NCBI GenBank assembly: GCA_020186115.1
Contig: WSYJ01000162.1
Span: 1 to 64,000 of the forward strand
Reading direction: 5' to 3'
From: Histomonas meleagridis
Lineage: Eukaryota > Parabasalia > Tritrichomonadida > Dientamoebidae
Length of the DNA stretch: 64,000 nucleotides
Positions within the stretch are counted from its first letter, which is position 1. The number at the start of each line of letters is the position of its first letter. Shown in pieces: positions 1 to 11,061 of this stretch. The position numbers and the translations under genes were made by a program. A model generated the notes under the pieces. That model searched no databases. It was not told the DNA's origin and saw nothing but the letters and a program-made list of their open reading frames with translations.

Positions 1-782
1 AAAAATTTAATTTTTCAAAAAACAAAAGAAAATATCAAAAACATGATACGAGCAGGCTATGAAATGCCTAAAAATATGAACACTATTTAATAGAAACTAT
101 GATAAAGAGAACGTTAATAACGGTTGCCGAAACGATGGATGGTACCTTGGGCTCAAAGCAATTTTAATCAAGTAAAACACTTTGCAGAAACATTTGTTAT
201 TGTTCGTTCTAGGAAACGAAGCAATGGTAAAAGCATTCTCGCCTCAAAGCTGTTGAATTTTTTTAATTACTCAAGCCATCAGGCAAAGGAGTTTCAATCA
301 AAGCATCTGTGACCCGAGCCAAACCTGAAATCTATGCATAATTTCGTAGTCATCAAACATTTCCACATTTAGGAATTAGATGAGAGTTCCCCAACATTTT
401 TTTTTTTTTTTTTTTTTCACTGATTATTGATTTTGGACATTAACTACGTCTAAATATATATATATATATAGGGATTTATGGGAAATATTTATATACACCG
501 AAATGAAAAACATAATATATATATTATTTTACTTTCTAAATAATCTCATGATTTATTCTTTGAGAAGCAATAATTTTCATATATCATGTGAACAAGATGA
601 AAAAGGAATAAATTTTGTGTTCACTTCCATCGATAATTCTTGTAGAAGTCTTGGGCAAGCCCACCCATCCCTGATTTGCTTGAGCTTATGAGTCTAGATC
701 CATGTGCACTGTTCTTTCGCGAATCTTGATTGATTTCAGAAGGATCAATAAATTTCTTTGTTTTGGTTGTCATGATATTTTT
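1..782. other. AT-rich stretch, no supported gene
   Basis: I see no supportable gene. The stretch holds a poly-T run (about 397-417), a (TA)n tract near 453-470 and two short open frames (124-312 and 503-691, both +) without recognisable motifs or an initiator motif before their starts. Confidence 0.5.
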
Positions 783-1160
783 GTTACTGAACACCTACTT
801 TGTGTTTGGCCAAACATTTGAAAACTAATACATTACTCTTGAATATTTGAGTTTGCATGGATTTAGGTTCCCATATCTAGAAAAATTTAAAGACAGAAAA
901 AGGCTTGTTGAACATCTTGTCGAGAAATTTATTGTTGATAATTGTTGTGTATGTTGTTCTTGTCAATACAAGCAACTTTCTGCCATTTGTGATCACGCAA
1001 TTTCTTTTGAGGATGAAACAGCATATTATTACTCACTTGGAACTTATGTTTGTGAGTACAACCACTGCATTGATGAAAATGATGAAATGCACTTATGTTC
1101 GATGAAGGGCATAAAATCTCTGTCTTTATCAACGCTACCGATAATTTACACATTCAAGCA
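783..1160 (+). pseudogene. Zinc-finger repeat copy R1
   Basis: First of six copies of a dispersed Cys-rich coding repeat (others at 7.25, 14.8, 20.2, 52.0 and 57.7 kb). The readable part runs through 'ITLEYLSLHG', then 'CCVCCSCQYKQLSAICDHA', then 'YVCEYNHCIDENDEM'. In better copies the upstream segment is 'CGKTFEN' before 'LEYLSLH', which resembles a C2H2 zinc finger. Here the first cysteines are lost and a UAA stands where other copies have Lys or Glu. This copy keeps the C-terminal Cys-rich block in one frame better than the others. I do not recognise a named family. It could be a host zinc-finger gene family or the cargo of a mobile element. Confidence 0.5.
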
Positions 1161-1914
1161 GCCAAAAATAACAGTTTCTTGCCTACAATACTCACAGTTG
1201 AATTTTAATATATCATAAAAATCAATGTTACAATTAAGAAAATTGATATGAGTAACATTAAGACATGCAAAAAACCTAAATCTAAATGATACTAAATCTC
1301 GATTGCATAATGCGCAAATTCTTATGAGTGACAAACAATTTACGAATAAGATGAATGTTATGTTTGAAATATTATGTGTCTATTACTACAGAATATACTC
1401 ATAAATTTATTTTATTTTCATATTATTACAAAACAAAAATCATAAAGTAAGTGATAATTAAATTATATGAGTCATTCAATCACATCCTTAAAATTATTAA
1501 CATGTGATGAGAAATGATAATATAAATTTATAAGTTAATGTTCACTAATTTATTTAAATACCGCTAATCAATTCAACATATTCATAAGACATGAAATTTT
1601 ATCATAAAATTTATAATTTCCAACGTTAAATTAATTTTATATTCTTAAAAAGTTCATAAATTGACTGTTTAACCAGACGTATTTGCCCTCATAAAATTTA
1701 AATAACGTTCAAATTCTATGCAGAAGACCAAACCAACATTTATTATAAAAATATTAATATCTTAATATAAAATTAATATAAGATTTATAATTTTTCAAAT
1801 AATATTTCTCATATTAATTATATCATAAATATTTGTTTTTTTTCAAATATTATTCAAAGGAAATAATAATTTTAACATTTTTAATGATATATTTTTCAAG
1901 TATATTTAAAATAT
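1161..1914. other. AT-rich intergenic stretch
   Basis: No supportable gene on either strand. The base composition is strongly A+T biased, with many short stop-dense frames. It ends at the initiator motif of the E2F-like gene. Confidence 0.5.
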
Positions 1915-1920
1915 TTGAGT

Positions 1921-1925
1921 TCACT
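1921..1925 (+). promoter_or_regulatory. Trichomonad-type initiator (TCACT)
   Basis: TCACT matches the parabasalid Inr consensus TCA(+1)Y(T/A). The +1 A at 1923 is 10 nt upstream of the ATG at 1933, the short 5' UTR expected in trichomonads. It supports 1933 rather than the upstream in-frame TTG as the start. Confidence 0.55.
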
Positions 1926-1932
1926 TGAACAA

Positions 1933-2658
1933 ATGATTCAACAAAATATGAATGTTAATGATGCTACAATATTAAAAGTACTTGAAGAACATTTAGAAAA
2001 CAATAATAATAAATTATTTTTCATCTCAGAACTTAGTATAAAATTTAATGTTAGTAAAAGAACAGTGAAAGATTTCATCACAGTTTGTGATGGTATTGAA
2101 GTATGTCGAAGATGTTCGAATGATATGTTTCAATGGATTGGTATGAATAATATTCAAAATACGATAAAAAAATTTAAAGAAGAAATCGAAAAAAATTCAC
2201 AAAATAATGAAATATTAATGCTTTTTGATTGTAGTTCTAATGGAGGACTTGATAATATTTCAATGCTAGTTATTAAATTATTCTTTTATTTAAACAAGAA
2301 ATGTTTAAATTTACATGAAATTGCGAAATTATTTTCACAAGGGAAAAGTAAATATAAAACGATGCTTCGCAAATTATATACAGTTGGCATTGGATTACGA
2401 ATTTGTGGGATTGTTTCAAAAACCAATCGAACATCGGAAATTCATTTCAATTATTTTAATTATTTTGATTCTAAAAGAAATAATGGTTTTGATGTATTTC
2501 GATTAAACTTTATCTTAAATTCAGAAGAAGATATTCAAAGAGCAAAAGAATTTCGAAGAAGAATTGATATATTTGAGAATTATGTTACGAATTATAATGA
2601 GATTATTAATAGTGGAATAAATTCTCAAATTTATAAGGTTCCTCAATATTCATATTGA
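1933..2658 (+). CDS. E2F/DP-like winged-helix transcription factor
   Basis: Probable nuclear DNA-binding protein of about 241 residues in one intact frame ending in TGA. Residues about 20-65 carry 'NVSKRTVKDF' followed by 'DGIEVCRRCSNDMFQWIG', which matches the E2F recognition helix and wing (family pattern RRIYDI...N.LEGIG...W.G). A second block, about residues 105-185, has 'LNLHEIAKLFSQGKSKYK' and 'LRKLYTVGIGLR' and looks like a second winged helix, so the layout recalls atypical E2Fs with two DNA-binding domains. No dimerisation or retinoblastoma-binding segment is obvious. It stands alone, with an Inr 10 nt before the ATG. It uses the standard code with no internal stops, in contrast to element B. 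The fold call rests on motif reading only. Confidence 0.65.
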   Translation: MIQQNMNVNDATILKVLEEHLENNNNKLFFISELSIKFNVSKRTVKDFITVCDGIEVCRRCSNDMFQWIGMNNIQNTIKKFKEEIEKNSQNNEILMLFDCSSNGGLDNISMLVIKLFFYLNKKCLNLHEIAKLFSQGKSKYKTMLRKLYTVGIGLRICGIVSKTNRTSEIHFNYFNYFDSKRNNGFDVFRLNFILNSEEDIQRAKEFRRRIDIFENYVTNYNEIINSGINSQIYKVPQYSY

Positions 2659-2816
2659 ATAAAAAAATTCTTCTCTAATTTTCATTTTTTAATGTTTTAG
2701 TGTTTGAAATGCATTTTATTTTATATGTTAAATATATCTTAAACAAAGAAAGTGATAATTACAAGAAAATATATTGATATATTGCTACATACAAATGTTT
2801 GTTTCACATAACAAAC

Positions 2817-3587
2817 TCAAACTTCAAAGCTTGATTTCTTGAAGTGCCAACTTTCCATCCAATTTTTTGCTTTTTGATAAAATAAATTTGTTGCTCTAGT
2901 ACAGGAGTTAACACAAACTGTTTTGTTGTCATTATGATTTATTCCTCTAAATGGATTATGCAAATTGAAAACGCCTGATAAACTTCGTTTTTTATCCAAA
3001 ATTTTCATGATAAAACAATTCTGAAATGTTTTTTATGGAAGCATTGTCTCTATTTGATTTTTTATTTCTTTCGATCTTTTTCGATACTTAAAGGTTCATT
3101 CATCAAATTTTCTAACAATTCCTTAGCAACAAGTCTTATTTCGTCTGTTGTTGATGAGTCTGTGTTAAAGCAAAAAGTTACGACTTTTAAAGGATCGAAA
3201 TCTTTGAATGATGAATTTTCTTTCTTTCCATGTAATTGCAAGAATCTTTCATAACCAAATGTGGAAGTTCTTGTACATATTGAAGGATCTATATCACACG
3301 TAAAGACCATCAGCAGTTGGAAAAGCATATCATTATATGAACGAATATGATGTCGTACTTCATCAATTTCTTTTCCAAAGATTTCATATGCTTTATAACA
3401 AAGCTTTATTGAACATGGGAATATATTATGTGGCTCTTTAACAATCTTGTTTGAAAAATTAACGGTTTCCATCGCTATCGTCACAGGGCACCCCAAATAT
3501 AACTTTCCGAAAGCTGATAGAGTCGTCCTTCAGAAATTTTATAATCACTTTTTCTAGCATGTGCACTTAAAATATCCAAAAACATTT
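2817..3587 (-). pseudogene. Unrecognised host gene, frameshifted
   Basis: A frame begins at ATG 3587, reads about 32 codons to near 3490, shifts frame, and continues as a 3496-3062 open frame ('TIAMETVNFSNKIVKEPHNI', 'CYKAYEIFGKEIDEVRHHIR'). It ends in a Lys-rich stretch followed by UAA. A further open frame (3008-2817, 'GINHNDNKTVCVNSC') may be a 3' part or a separate fragment. Composition looks like a real eukaryotic protein, but I do not recognise a family. One frameshift near 3490 marks it as broken unless it is a sequencing error. Confidence 0.35.
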
Positions 3588-3599
3588 TTTATTAAAAAC

Positions 3600-4349
3600 T
3601 ATTTTGTTTATAGCTGGATTATTTGAATATATTGTTGTTGTTGTTGTTTTAAAGTTGAATATTTCGAAAAATTTACAATTTTTTTTTGTGATTTTTCAAT
3701 AATTTTCATGAACAAACATACAAACATATGTAATCATATATAAAATATGAATCAAAATAATATTTATATTATCAGTTTCGTGGAAAAGTTAAATTTTTTA
3801 TGGTGGTTATTTAACCGTGATACAGCATTCAAATACTTGACGGTTAATTTCGTTTTGTATATGAAATAATCGTTTGGTCTGAAGAAAGCATTTTATTAGA
3901 ATATTTAAACAACTTTTTCTCAAAACTCAGCAGAAAAAACTTAATAAAAATTAAAACACATATGTAAGAATCAAAGGAAAAAATAATGGCAATTTTTTTT
4001 TATTCATGTTTTAAATTGATGGAATTTTTTTGGTAAAAACATAATTTTGGGTTTGAATGGTTTACAATGTATAATTGTTATGTTTATCTCCAAAATTGCC
4101 AGGCAGTTTTTTAGCTGAAGCAGACCATAGGCGAAAATTCAATAATATAAGCAAAGGAAAAAACAAAATATCTGTGTTATTATTATCCAATTGTATATTA
4201 ATTATGAAATATTTTATATTTAATTCACTCTGCATTAAATCATCAAAAGTATGAAGAGTACGTTTATTATATTTAATAACTTTACTTAATTTAATTTTCA
4301 ATTAATATTTAGTCGGAACCACTCTGTTGGTGGTCTAAAGATATTTCTT
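3600..4349. other. AT-rich stretch, no supported gene
   Basis: No supportable gene. A short minus-strand open frame (4301-4062) has no recognisable motif. Low-complexity T and A runs dominate. Confidence 0.45.
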
Positions 4350-4550
4350 TGTTTTATTTCATATTTATTTTAATAATTTAGGACATCATGATAATATATG
4401 AAATATATTTATCATATTTCAAACAACACTTATTTATGCATCTGAAAATGGTCAAATAGAAATAGTTAAATTACTTATCGAACAAAAAGGAATTGATATT
4501 AATGCAAAAAATATCAATTTGTTTTATTTCATATTTATTTTAATGATTTA
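4350..4550 (+). pseudogene. Single ankyrin-repeat fragment between direct repeats
   Basis: 4423-4518 reads 'TTLIYASENGQIEIVKLLIE' and then 'QKGIDINAKN', a textbook ankyrin repeat of the polymorphic trichomonad ankyrin-protein type. No start, no second repeat and no other domain follow. The fragment is bracketed by a near-identical direct repeat of about 33 bp, beginning tttgttttatttcatattta (about 4350-4382 and 4518-4550, one or two mismatches). This looks like the scar of an insertion or tandem duplication that captured one repeat of a larger gene. Confidence 0.6.
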
Positions 4551-5289
4551 AAAATTAACATTTTAAAATGGCTTGAAAGTCACAAGTTAGCCTAAATTTT
4601 ACATAAAATTTAAATTAGAATGTCAACAAAGATATCAATCTAATCGTTTCATTCTGTTTACGATTGTTTGCCTATTGCATTCACCAACTCCACCAGCAAC
4701 AATGAATTCATCAAGCATTACATACACTTTATGGGGAGCCAATTAGTAAATCTATTTCATCAACTTTCCCGAAGTATGTGCCCATGATTTCGACAAAGAG
4801 ATGGATTATTTCTAGAATAGCAAATTCATTATTGGTTGCATCAACGCACATGCACATGAACAAAACAGCGTATGGACGGTAAATGATTTTTGTAATTCTT
4901 ATATAAGAACATTGGTAAGATTGATTTGCTGTTCTTCTTGAAATTAAACGATGGGGTTATGTACTTTTCACCAGTTTATGTCTAAATGAAATATTTTTTT
5001 GACTGATATTTTTTGTATGTTCATGCTATTGTAAAATTATTAACTGTTTTTAACACATCATTATTGTATTTATTTTCAAGAAGTTGGGATTTTTTAATGT
5101 TATTACAATATCTTTATAAATAATGTTTTATAAGTATAACACTTTAATATTAAAAAAGTATAATTTCTCTATTTGTAGGATATATCATTTGAACACTAAA
5201 GAATATCAAAGATTTAGAATTCTATAACCAAAGTTCATAAAAGCATTGCTCAATATCATTTCGAAGATAAATTACAAATTTAGAAACAT
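4551..5289. other. No supported gene
   Basis: No frame with recognisable motifs. The stretch around 4630-4880 has a less biased composition and could be an old coding relic, but I cannot assign it. Confidence 0.4.
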
Positions 5290-6660
5290 TTATTTATTTA
5301 TCCTTCTTCCAGGAGGCGCAGGTATATCCAAGTTATAAGATTTCAAAATTTTAATAGACTTTTCCACTTTTGCTCTTAAATCACTTTCTTTTCTTTTTAA
5401 TGCCACAAGTTTCAGTTTATATTCTTTATTTTGTTCATTCATTTCTTTCATTTCATTTGTATTCGTTATTGGCACTTTAATTTTTAGCAACTGATTAAAA
5501 CACAATTTGTGTTTTCTTAATATTTGTTGCAAATTCTTTATTTCAAATGAAATTTGACTTAAATTTTCATCGGAATACATATCATTTAATTCATATAATT
5601 TTTGTTCGATAATTTCATCTTCAATTTCGAACATTTTAATTTTTTCTTTATTATTTTTCCCGATAATTCTTAAGATATCCAAAGTTGAACATAATTGTTT
5701 AACATTTGGTTTCCCTTCTCTTTGTGCATCTTGAATAATTTTATTCATCATTTTATGATAACATTTTATGTCATCAATTTGATTTTGTATTTATTTGATT
5801 TCTTCTTTAATTTCATTAATATTTCTCATCAATTCATTAATTTGTTCTTGTTTCTCATTTATTATTTATGCATGACATGTGTTTCTCTTGAAGCTTTTGT
5901 TGTATCTTCTGTTGGTACAACTAATCCAAGTCTTTCATCCATTTCTTTCATTATCAAAATAAGTTTTTCTCCTTTTTCTTGATTCGTTTTAAGTAATTCT
6001 TGTGCTTTTGGATAATGTGAATCAAGCATTTGCTTTTCTTGTTTAAACATAAAAACAGATTTATTGATATTTCTGAATTTCAATTTTGAGCATTTGCTCA
6101 ATTTCTTTCATCTTTTGTTTATTTTTTCTTATTTTACTTTTTATTTCAACAATTCTTTATTTTTTATTTGTTCGAGATTTTGCACTCTTTGGTTTATAAT
6201 TTTATGTGCTTATTGCTGTTTAATTCTTTATTTCTCTATGAAATGTTTCTGCTGCTTTATAGAATGTTCGATTGATGCGCACAAAGATTTTAATTTTTCT
6301 TCAATTTCATTCATTTCGTCATCTTCTTCTTTTTGAGGAATTTCTTTATTTTCTTCTTCAATTTTTTATTTATTTCCAAAAGTATTTGCTCTAAAATTAA
6401 ATTCGTTTCTTGAAGTTTATTAATTATTTCTTTGTTTTCATTTTTCGTTTGGTTCATATCTATCCATAATGTTTTATATAAATTAATTTCATTTTTTTTA
6501 ATTCTTTAATTTCTTGTTTTATGTTTTCGATATTGTTTTTACAGTCAGAAATTTCTTTAGTGTTTTTTATTAAAGTTTTGTTCGTTTTTTATTTTTGCAT
6601 CAATTTATAATTTGATTTTCATTTCTTCTTCATTTTGTGCTATTTCCATTACTTTTTGTT
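5290..6660 (-). pseudogene. Coiled-coil protein pseudogene
   Basis: Minus-strand remnants of a long coiled-coil protein. The best part, 5751-5290, carries heptad-rich 'SFEIKNLQQILRKHKLCFNQ' and ends '...PAPPGRRINK' plus UAA. An upstream block (about 5850-5752) reads 'INEIKEEIK', then one in-frame UAA, then 'IQNQIDDIKCYHK'. Further upstream, 6101-5862 has 'EKQMLDSHYPKAQELLKTNQ'. Other helix-rich pieces reach about 6660. The pieces lie in different frames, so at least two indels have occurred. Trichomonads carry large families of such coiled-coil genes. The specific function is unknown. Confidence 0.5.
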
Positions 6661-7251
6661 GTAATAATTCATTAAAGTTATTATATAGTATAGCATTTGC
6701 TGATAAAATTCATTATATTAATAAAAACATATTGTAGAATATAATGAATAAAGTTTGAATTAGGGTATATTGGCTTAAAGTTAGTATTTGCAAAGACATT
6801 TGTTCATTTTTTTAGATTGATCTGTCTAGTTTTGTATTCAATTATTTTACATAATACGCTTGTTGATAATTTCAAAATTGATCTAACATTCATGAAAATT
6901 AAAATCGAATTTTTTTTTAAAAGTTAACAAATAAATCGAACCTATATTTCACTAAATTAATATCCATCAATATGTTAATAAAAATTTCGATTTTCTACCA
7001 ATTTTGATACATTCTTCTTGTACGACTTTTTGTTTTCCAAAAATACAAGCTTTTATGAACCACCAGATATATATGATCGAACGATATTGTGTCAAATGGA
7101 AATTTTTTTAGTTGAACGAAAATGTCCAACAAAAAAATGGAAAATTCAACAGAAAAAACATAAGTTTGAGTCAATATAAGTGGACGTCGAAAAAGTAGAA
7201 TCAATTTCGTTTACATGCAAATTTAACTATATGATTTTGAAAATCTGTTTA
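6661..7251. other. AT-rich stretch, no supported gene
   Basis: No supportable gene. One minus-strand open frame (7204-6995) lacks recognisable motifs. Confidence 0.4.
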
Positions 7252-7860
7252 ATGTTTCTTGTATGATTTTAATGAGCGGAATCCCTTGTAAAACTTGTCG
7301 TATGCGTTTTAATACTATCACTGAAATTTCAAATCATCAACCAAAATTAACTCTTGAAAAATTTTAAGCCAAAAACGCAGAATAAGCAAAAGAAGGCGCT
7401 GAGAAATAAGTTGCTGAATATAAGCATCAAGAAATCATTAAAGTGGAAGAATTGATGGCGAATTAGATGAGTCTCAATGTTGTTATTTTGGTTACTAAAT
7501 GTTTACTTTGTGGCTAAATATTTGAAAAAGAATAGATTACTCTTGAACATTTGAGTTTGCATGGACTTAGTTTCCAATATCCAGAAAAACTTAAACATAA
7601 AAAGGCTTGTGGAATATCTTGGCGAGAAAGTTGTTGTTAGTAAATGCTGTGTGTGCTGTTCTTGTCAATTCAAGACATTTTCTGCCATTCATGATCACGC
7701 AATTTCTTTTGATGAAGAATCAGCATATTATTACTCACCAGGAACTGGTGCTTGTGAGTGCAACCACTGCATTGATGAGAATGATGAAATGCGCTTCGGT
7801 TCTATGAAGGACACAAAATCTCTGTCTTTATCATCTTAACCGATAATTTACACATTCAAA
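7252..7860 (+). pseudogene. Zinc-finger repeat copy R2
   Basis: This copy contains the upstream half of the repeat: 'CKTCRMRFNTITEISNHQ' (a C2H2-like finger), an Ala/Glu-rich helix, 'KCLLCG' plus 'LEHLSLHG' (a second finger) and the Cys-rich block 'CCVCCSCQFKTFSAIHDHA' ending at UAA 7839. In-frame UAA/UAG occur where the 52.3-kb copy has Leu (TTA), Gln (CAA), Lys (AAA) and Tyr (TAT), and at least two frame changes are present (near 7450 and 7600). This is the pattern of ordinary pseudogene decay. It lies tail to tail with MYB1, as copies R3 and R6 do with MYB2 and MYB3. Confidence 0.5.
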
Positions 7861-8058
7861 AAGCAAATAATTGGTCACCAGGTTTGAATAAGTGGCAATT
7901 ATAAACTGTCCAAATGACATCTTCACAGCGCTGAAAACGACTGTAGCGCTGATGTTGCTGAGTTTCCTTTGCGCGGTGCAGCTCACTGTGCGCATAAGCA
8001 TCAGTAAAAACTCTTACAAATTTTTGTGTTTGGATTTTTTTATTCAATCCAAAGCATT

Positions 8059-8664
8059 TCATTCCTCCTTATCAGGTGGAGGAACGCGGCCAAGATCATT
8101 CAAGATCATGAAGCGGAAGCGGCACTGCGTGTTCAGCTTGTTGCCAATTTTCTTTGAAATTGTCACCCAATCGTTGCCATAGATATTATGCAACTTGATC
8201 AGCTCCTTGTCTTCTTTTAGTGTCCAATTTCTTTGCATCATTAAATTACAAAAAACCATTTCCCATCTCTGCCTGCATTGCAGACCACTTCTTCCGTTTC
8301 CTACGAATTGGGCGATCCGGCTCCAATGCCTGCTGAACAAGTGGATGGCGCACAGCAAGCGTGCGTCTTCGATATAGAGCCAACTGTTTATATTATTTAG
8401 GTTTCTTTGGTGAAATGGTGTGTCTATGAATGGAAGTGGAGGATAGTTTTTGCATATTAAGATATCGTGGAGGCATATGAGAGCTATGTTGCCCATTAGG
8501 AACATGTTGATGTGGTTTACTGCTGCGTTTATGTCTCCCTGTTGCTCTATAATCGCTGTCAAGCTTTGCCTTATTTGCCCTATGACATTTGGTGGGTAGA
8601 TGCCATCGCTAACAATGATCCAGAGACAGAATTCGACGAGGTCGTTGTGGTTCGCATTGATCAT
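8059..8664 (-). CDS. R2R3-like MYB protein (MYB1)
   Basis: Nuclear DNA-binding protein of about 201 residues from the ATG at 8664. Two MYB repeats lie in the second half: 'EDARLLCAIHLFSRHWSRIA' with 'GRSGLQCRQRWEMV', then 'NWTLKEDKELIKLHNIYG' with 'DWVTISKKIG...TQCRFRF'. The regularly spaced Trp residues and the 'QCRQRW/QCRFRF' recognition helices are diagnostic. The N-terminal part (to about residue 90) is helix-rich and shared with MYB2. I chose 8664 because an Inr-like TCATT lies 14 nt upstream and because MYB2 has its ATG and Inr at the same place. It is convergent with R2. The frame is intact in the standard code. Confidence 0.8.
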   Translation of the reverse strand: MINANHNDLVEFCLWIIVSDGIYPPNVIGQIRQSLTAIIEQQGDINAAVNHINMFLMGNIALICLHDILICKNYPPLPFIDTPFHQRNLNNINSWLYIEDARLLCAIHLFSRHWSRIAQFVGNGRSGLQCRQRWEMVFCNLMMQRNWTLKEDKELIKLHNIYGNDWVTISKKIGNKLNTQCRFRFMILNDLGRVPPPDKEE

Positions 8665-8675
8665 GCTTGTTTGAC

Positions 8676-8680
8676 AATGA
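8676..8680 (-). promoter_or_regulatory. Inr-like TCATT of MYB1
   Basis: On the minus strand TCATT places the +1 A 14 nt before the MYB1 ATG. Position and sequence are conserved at MYB2. Confidence 0.5.
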
Positions 8681-9034
8681 AGTGATGATGACCAAGCGGT
8701 CAATTTTGTTACAATTTTCTTTAAAGTTAAAAAAGTTTATGTTAACCTGTCAAACTGACGGTTGTCCGGATTTTGTATACATTTTTAACTGTAACATTCA
8801 TAAACTAATTGTAAAAAATTATCACTTTCCGATCAGTTTTAATAGAATCCGTTCAAAAAATGAAACCGATACTGCCGATAATATCGATTTTTTCAATAGT
8901 TTATGAAAGTTCTTAAAAAAATTTTGTTCCGTTCAACCCTACAATCATCGATTCCCGTTATTTTATCCCCAAAATTCATAATTTCTCTGAAAAAGTGGCC
9001 GTTACTTCACTTCCATAAATGTTCGCCCTTAGAA

Positions 9035-9960
9035 CATGGCCGTGCACAAGCCTATGATCATCACTTAGATGGTGGCTTAGTGCGTGCTAGGAAACAAAGG
9101 GTGCATGGATGGTACCATCGGTAAGGGAAGATGGAACTCGTGCTGATTTCATAATATTTTAATATCCATAAGTATGATCAGAACACTTTGGTGGTCTTTT
9201 GGGGTGGTGAGACCGTACAGTTTGATGAATGCCCAACATCAGAACAAAAATTTGAATTTTTGAAATATTTCAAACCAAGATGACAATGGAAGAAGAATGT
9301 TCAAAGACAAAACACTACATTACCCCACACCGCTGAAGGATATATGGAGATTGGAGATGTGCGCGATTAGATATAAGATAGTGGAAACTTATTTTGTCAC
9401 AACATGAAAAAATGGGTTTGTAGCATGTAATAACTTGGTTACTTGGTGTAATTGTAAGGTATCATATCAGTTAGAATATCTCTAATATCATATGAAATTA
9501 CGATTGTTATTACAAAATCTGGTTGATTACATGAGTGGAAAAGAGGTGATTGATAACATCATAAAATAGAATATGATTCATATTTTTGTTCCTCTTCTTC
9601 GGTGATCATAATTTTTAATTCTGGCATGCTTTATACTATTGTGCAAAGAGATTGAAATCACAAGAAGCAGAATTCAGGATATGAAACTTTAAATTTAAAG
9701 TTCTCGAATTTGATCGGCAGAAATCAATTCAATACCTTCTGAATATTCACCTGAAATGAATCAAGAATTGTGTTTCTTATCAAAAAGCAGACGTTGTTGG
9801 ATGGAAAGTCTCGAAGCTTTTTGAATTAAAATTGAGGTGTCGTTCGAAAATTAACGCTGAAGAATTCCGCCTTTCTAACTTATAAAACAAAAGAACTTCA
9901 AGCACCCTGAATCCTAAATGAGTTACACCAAAATGAGAAAATATTCAACCAAACAGTCTG
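9035..9960 (+). pseudogene. Decayed coding module, left copy of a nested inverted repeat
   Basis: This block is a diverged inverted copy of 12958-13830. Pieces such as 'VVFWGGETVQFDECPTSEQK' with 'FEFLKYFKPR' (about 9190-9290) match 'FDEWPTSQQKFEFLKYF'-like codons in the partner. Many indels and stops break it. Together with R2/MYB1 and MYB2/R3 it forms a nested inverted repeat centred near 11.4 kb. I do not recognise the ancestral protein. Confidence 0.4.
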
Positions 9961-10452
9961 ATTTTATGAAATTGAACTCCTTCTGAAGAATTTATGAAAA
10001 GGTTTTTTAAACATTAAATCGTATCATTGTTATGAAGGATGTCTTTGAGTAACAAAGTTGAACAAAAATCATCCGAATTGTTTGAAAAAAGCTTGTGATT
10101 AATTTCACAACTCTTTTCCCCAAATGTTTACGCAAATAACATTAAAGAATGCTTTAAGGTGGTGAAGGCTTTCATAAAGATGTTGTAATTTGAGATATAA
10201 TTACAAATTGATTCTTTAATTGAAGTTGAGACGAGTTTATCATACTATTGAAGTTTGTTCCACTCCACGCAATAAAGAGAGTGACAAAACCTTTGATCGG
10301 GAAGAAATCGAGAAACAGCGGATAATGTTTGCAGTACTTTATTTCCATTGATCACTTCATTGATTCCTCTGAAAAACCCTGTAGCAGGAAATTCTTGTGT
10401 ATTTTTCGAAGTTGATGAATTAAATGATAATGTGACTATAAATTTTTAAAAC

Positions 10453-10541
10453 TAATTTTTGGTTCAATGGTAGTGGTTAACCGTCCAAAATGATCGGCTT
10501 GTGTTCGAGGCCACAAGGCGGAGGTTCGATTCACTGCATAG
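10453..10541 (+). tRNA. tRNA-like sequence, degenerate, type II variable arm
   Basis: TGGTTCAATGG (from 10460) matches the A-box consensus TRGYNNARNGG, and GGTTCGATTCA (from 10523) matches the B box except its last base. Between them lies a perfect 6-bp hairpin, CTTGTG...CACAAG, as in the long variable arm of Leu or Ser tRNAs. The acceptor and T stems pair poorly and the anticodon loop lacks U33, so this is more likely a tRNA pseudogene or a tRNA-derived element than a working tRNA. No anticodon is assigned. Confidence 0.35.
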
Positions 10542-11038
10542 AATAAATTTTTTCATTTTTTGCAGAAAGAAAAATTTAAAATGTTCAAAATGATCATAAT
10601 GAAATTTGTTTATGAGAAGAAACGTTATGTTAAATTTATATTATTTTATACTACTATAGTTCGAATAATTTTTAAATCATCAAATTAGATATCTGTGCTT
10701 TTTGATTTATTGGTGTTAATTTCTTTCTTAAAAATTTTTTTTTATTTATATAAGTAACAAGTTGTGAAGGTAAAAATGAGGATATTTATGTTAATTCTTC
10801 AAGGGAGATTTCCATGCAGATATAATTAATGTAATTTATTACGCGATTGAGAATATGTTTTTTTAACGAAATTTTTTTTAATGCAAAAATTTGAAAAGAT
10901 CTATTCATTTTATATTTATCGAAATTTTCATTTTTGTAAAATTATAATAATAGAAATAGATATATATTTATTTAAATTTTTTTTTATTGATAATAATTGA
11001 TATTATAGTCAAAAAATATATATAACATAATGTATAAT

Positions 11039-11061
11039 ATATATATATATATATATATATA
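11039..11061. repeat. (TA)n microsatellite
   Basis: Pure AT dinucleotide tract, mirrored near 61978-62001 in the right arm. Confidence 0.8.

Noticed and set aside
7252-7560. UAA/UAG in zinc-finger repeat R2 as further evidence for code reassignment in host genes
   Set aside because: Reading them as Glu gives a plausible helix, but other copies of the repeat have Leu, Gln, Lys and Tyr at these sites and there are frameshifts, so simple decay explains them.
11039-11061. CRISPR-like or regulatory repeat array
   Set aside because: Only a TA microsatellite. No spaced direct repeats of CRISPR type exist in the window.
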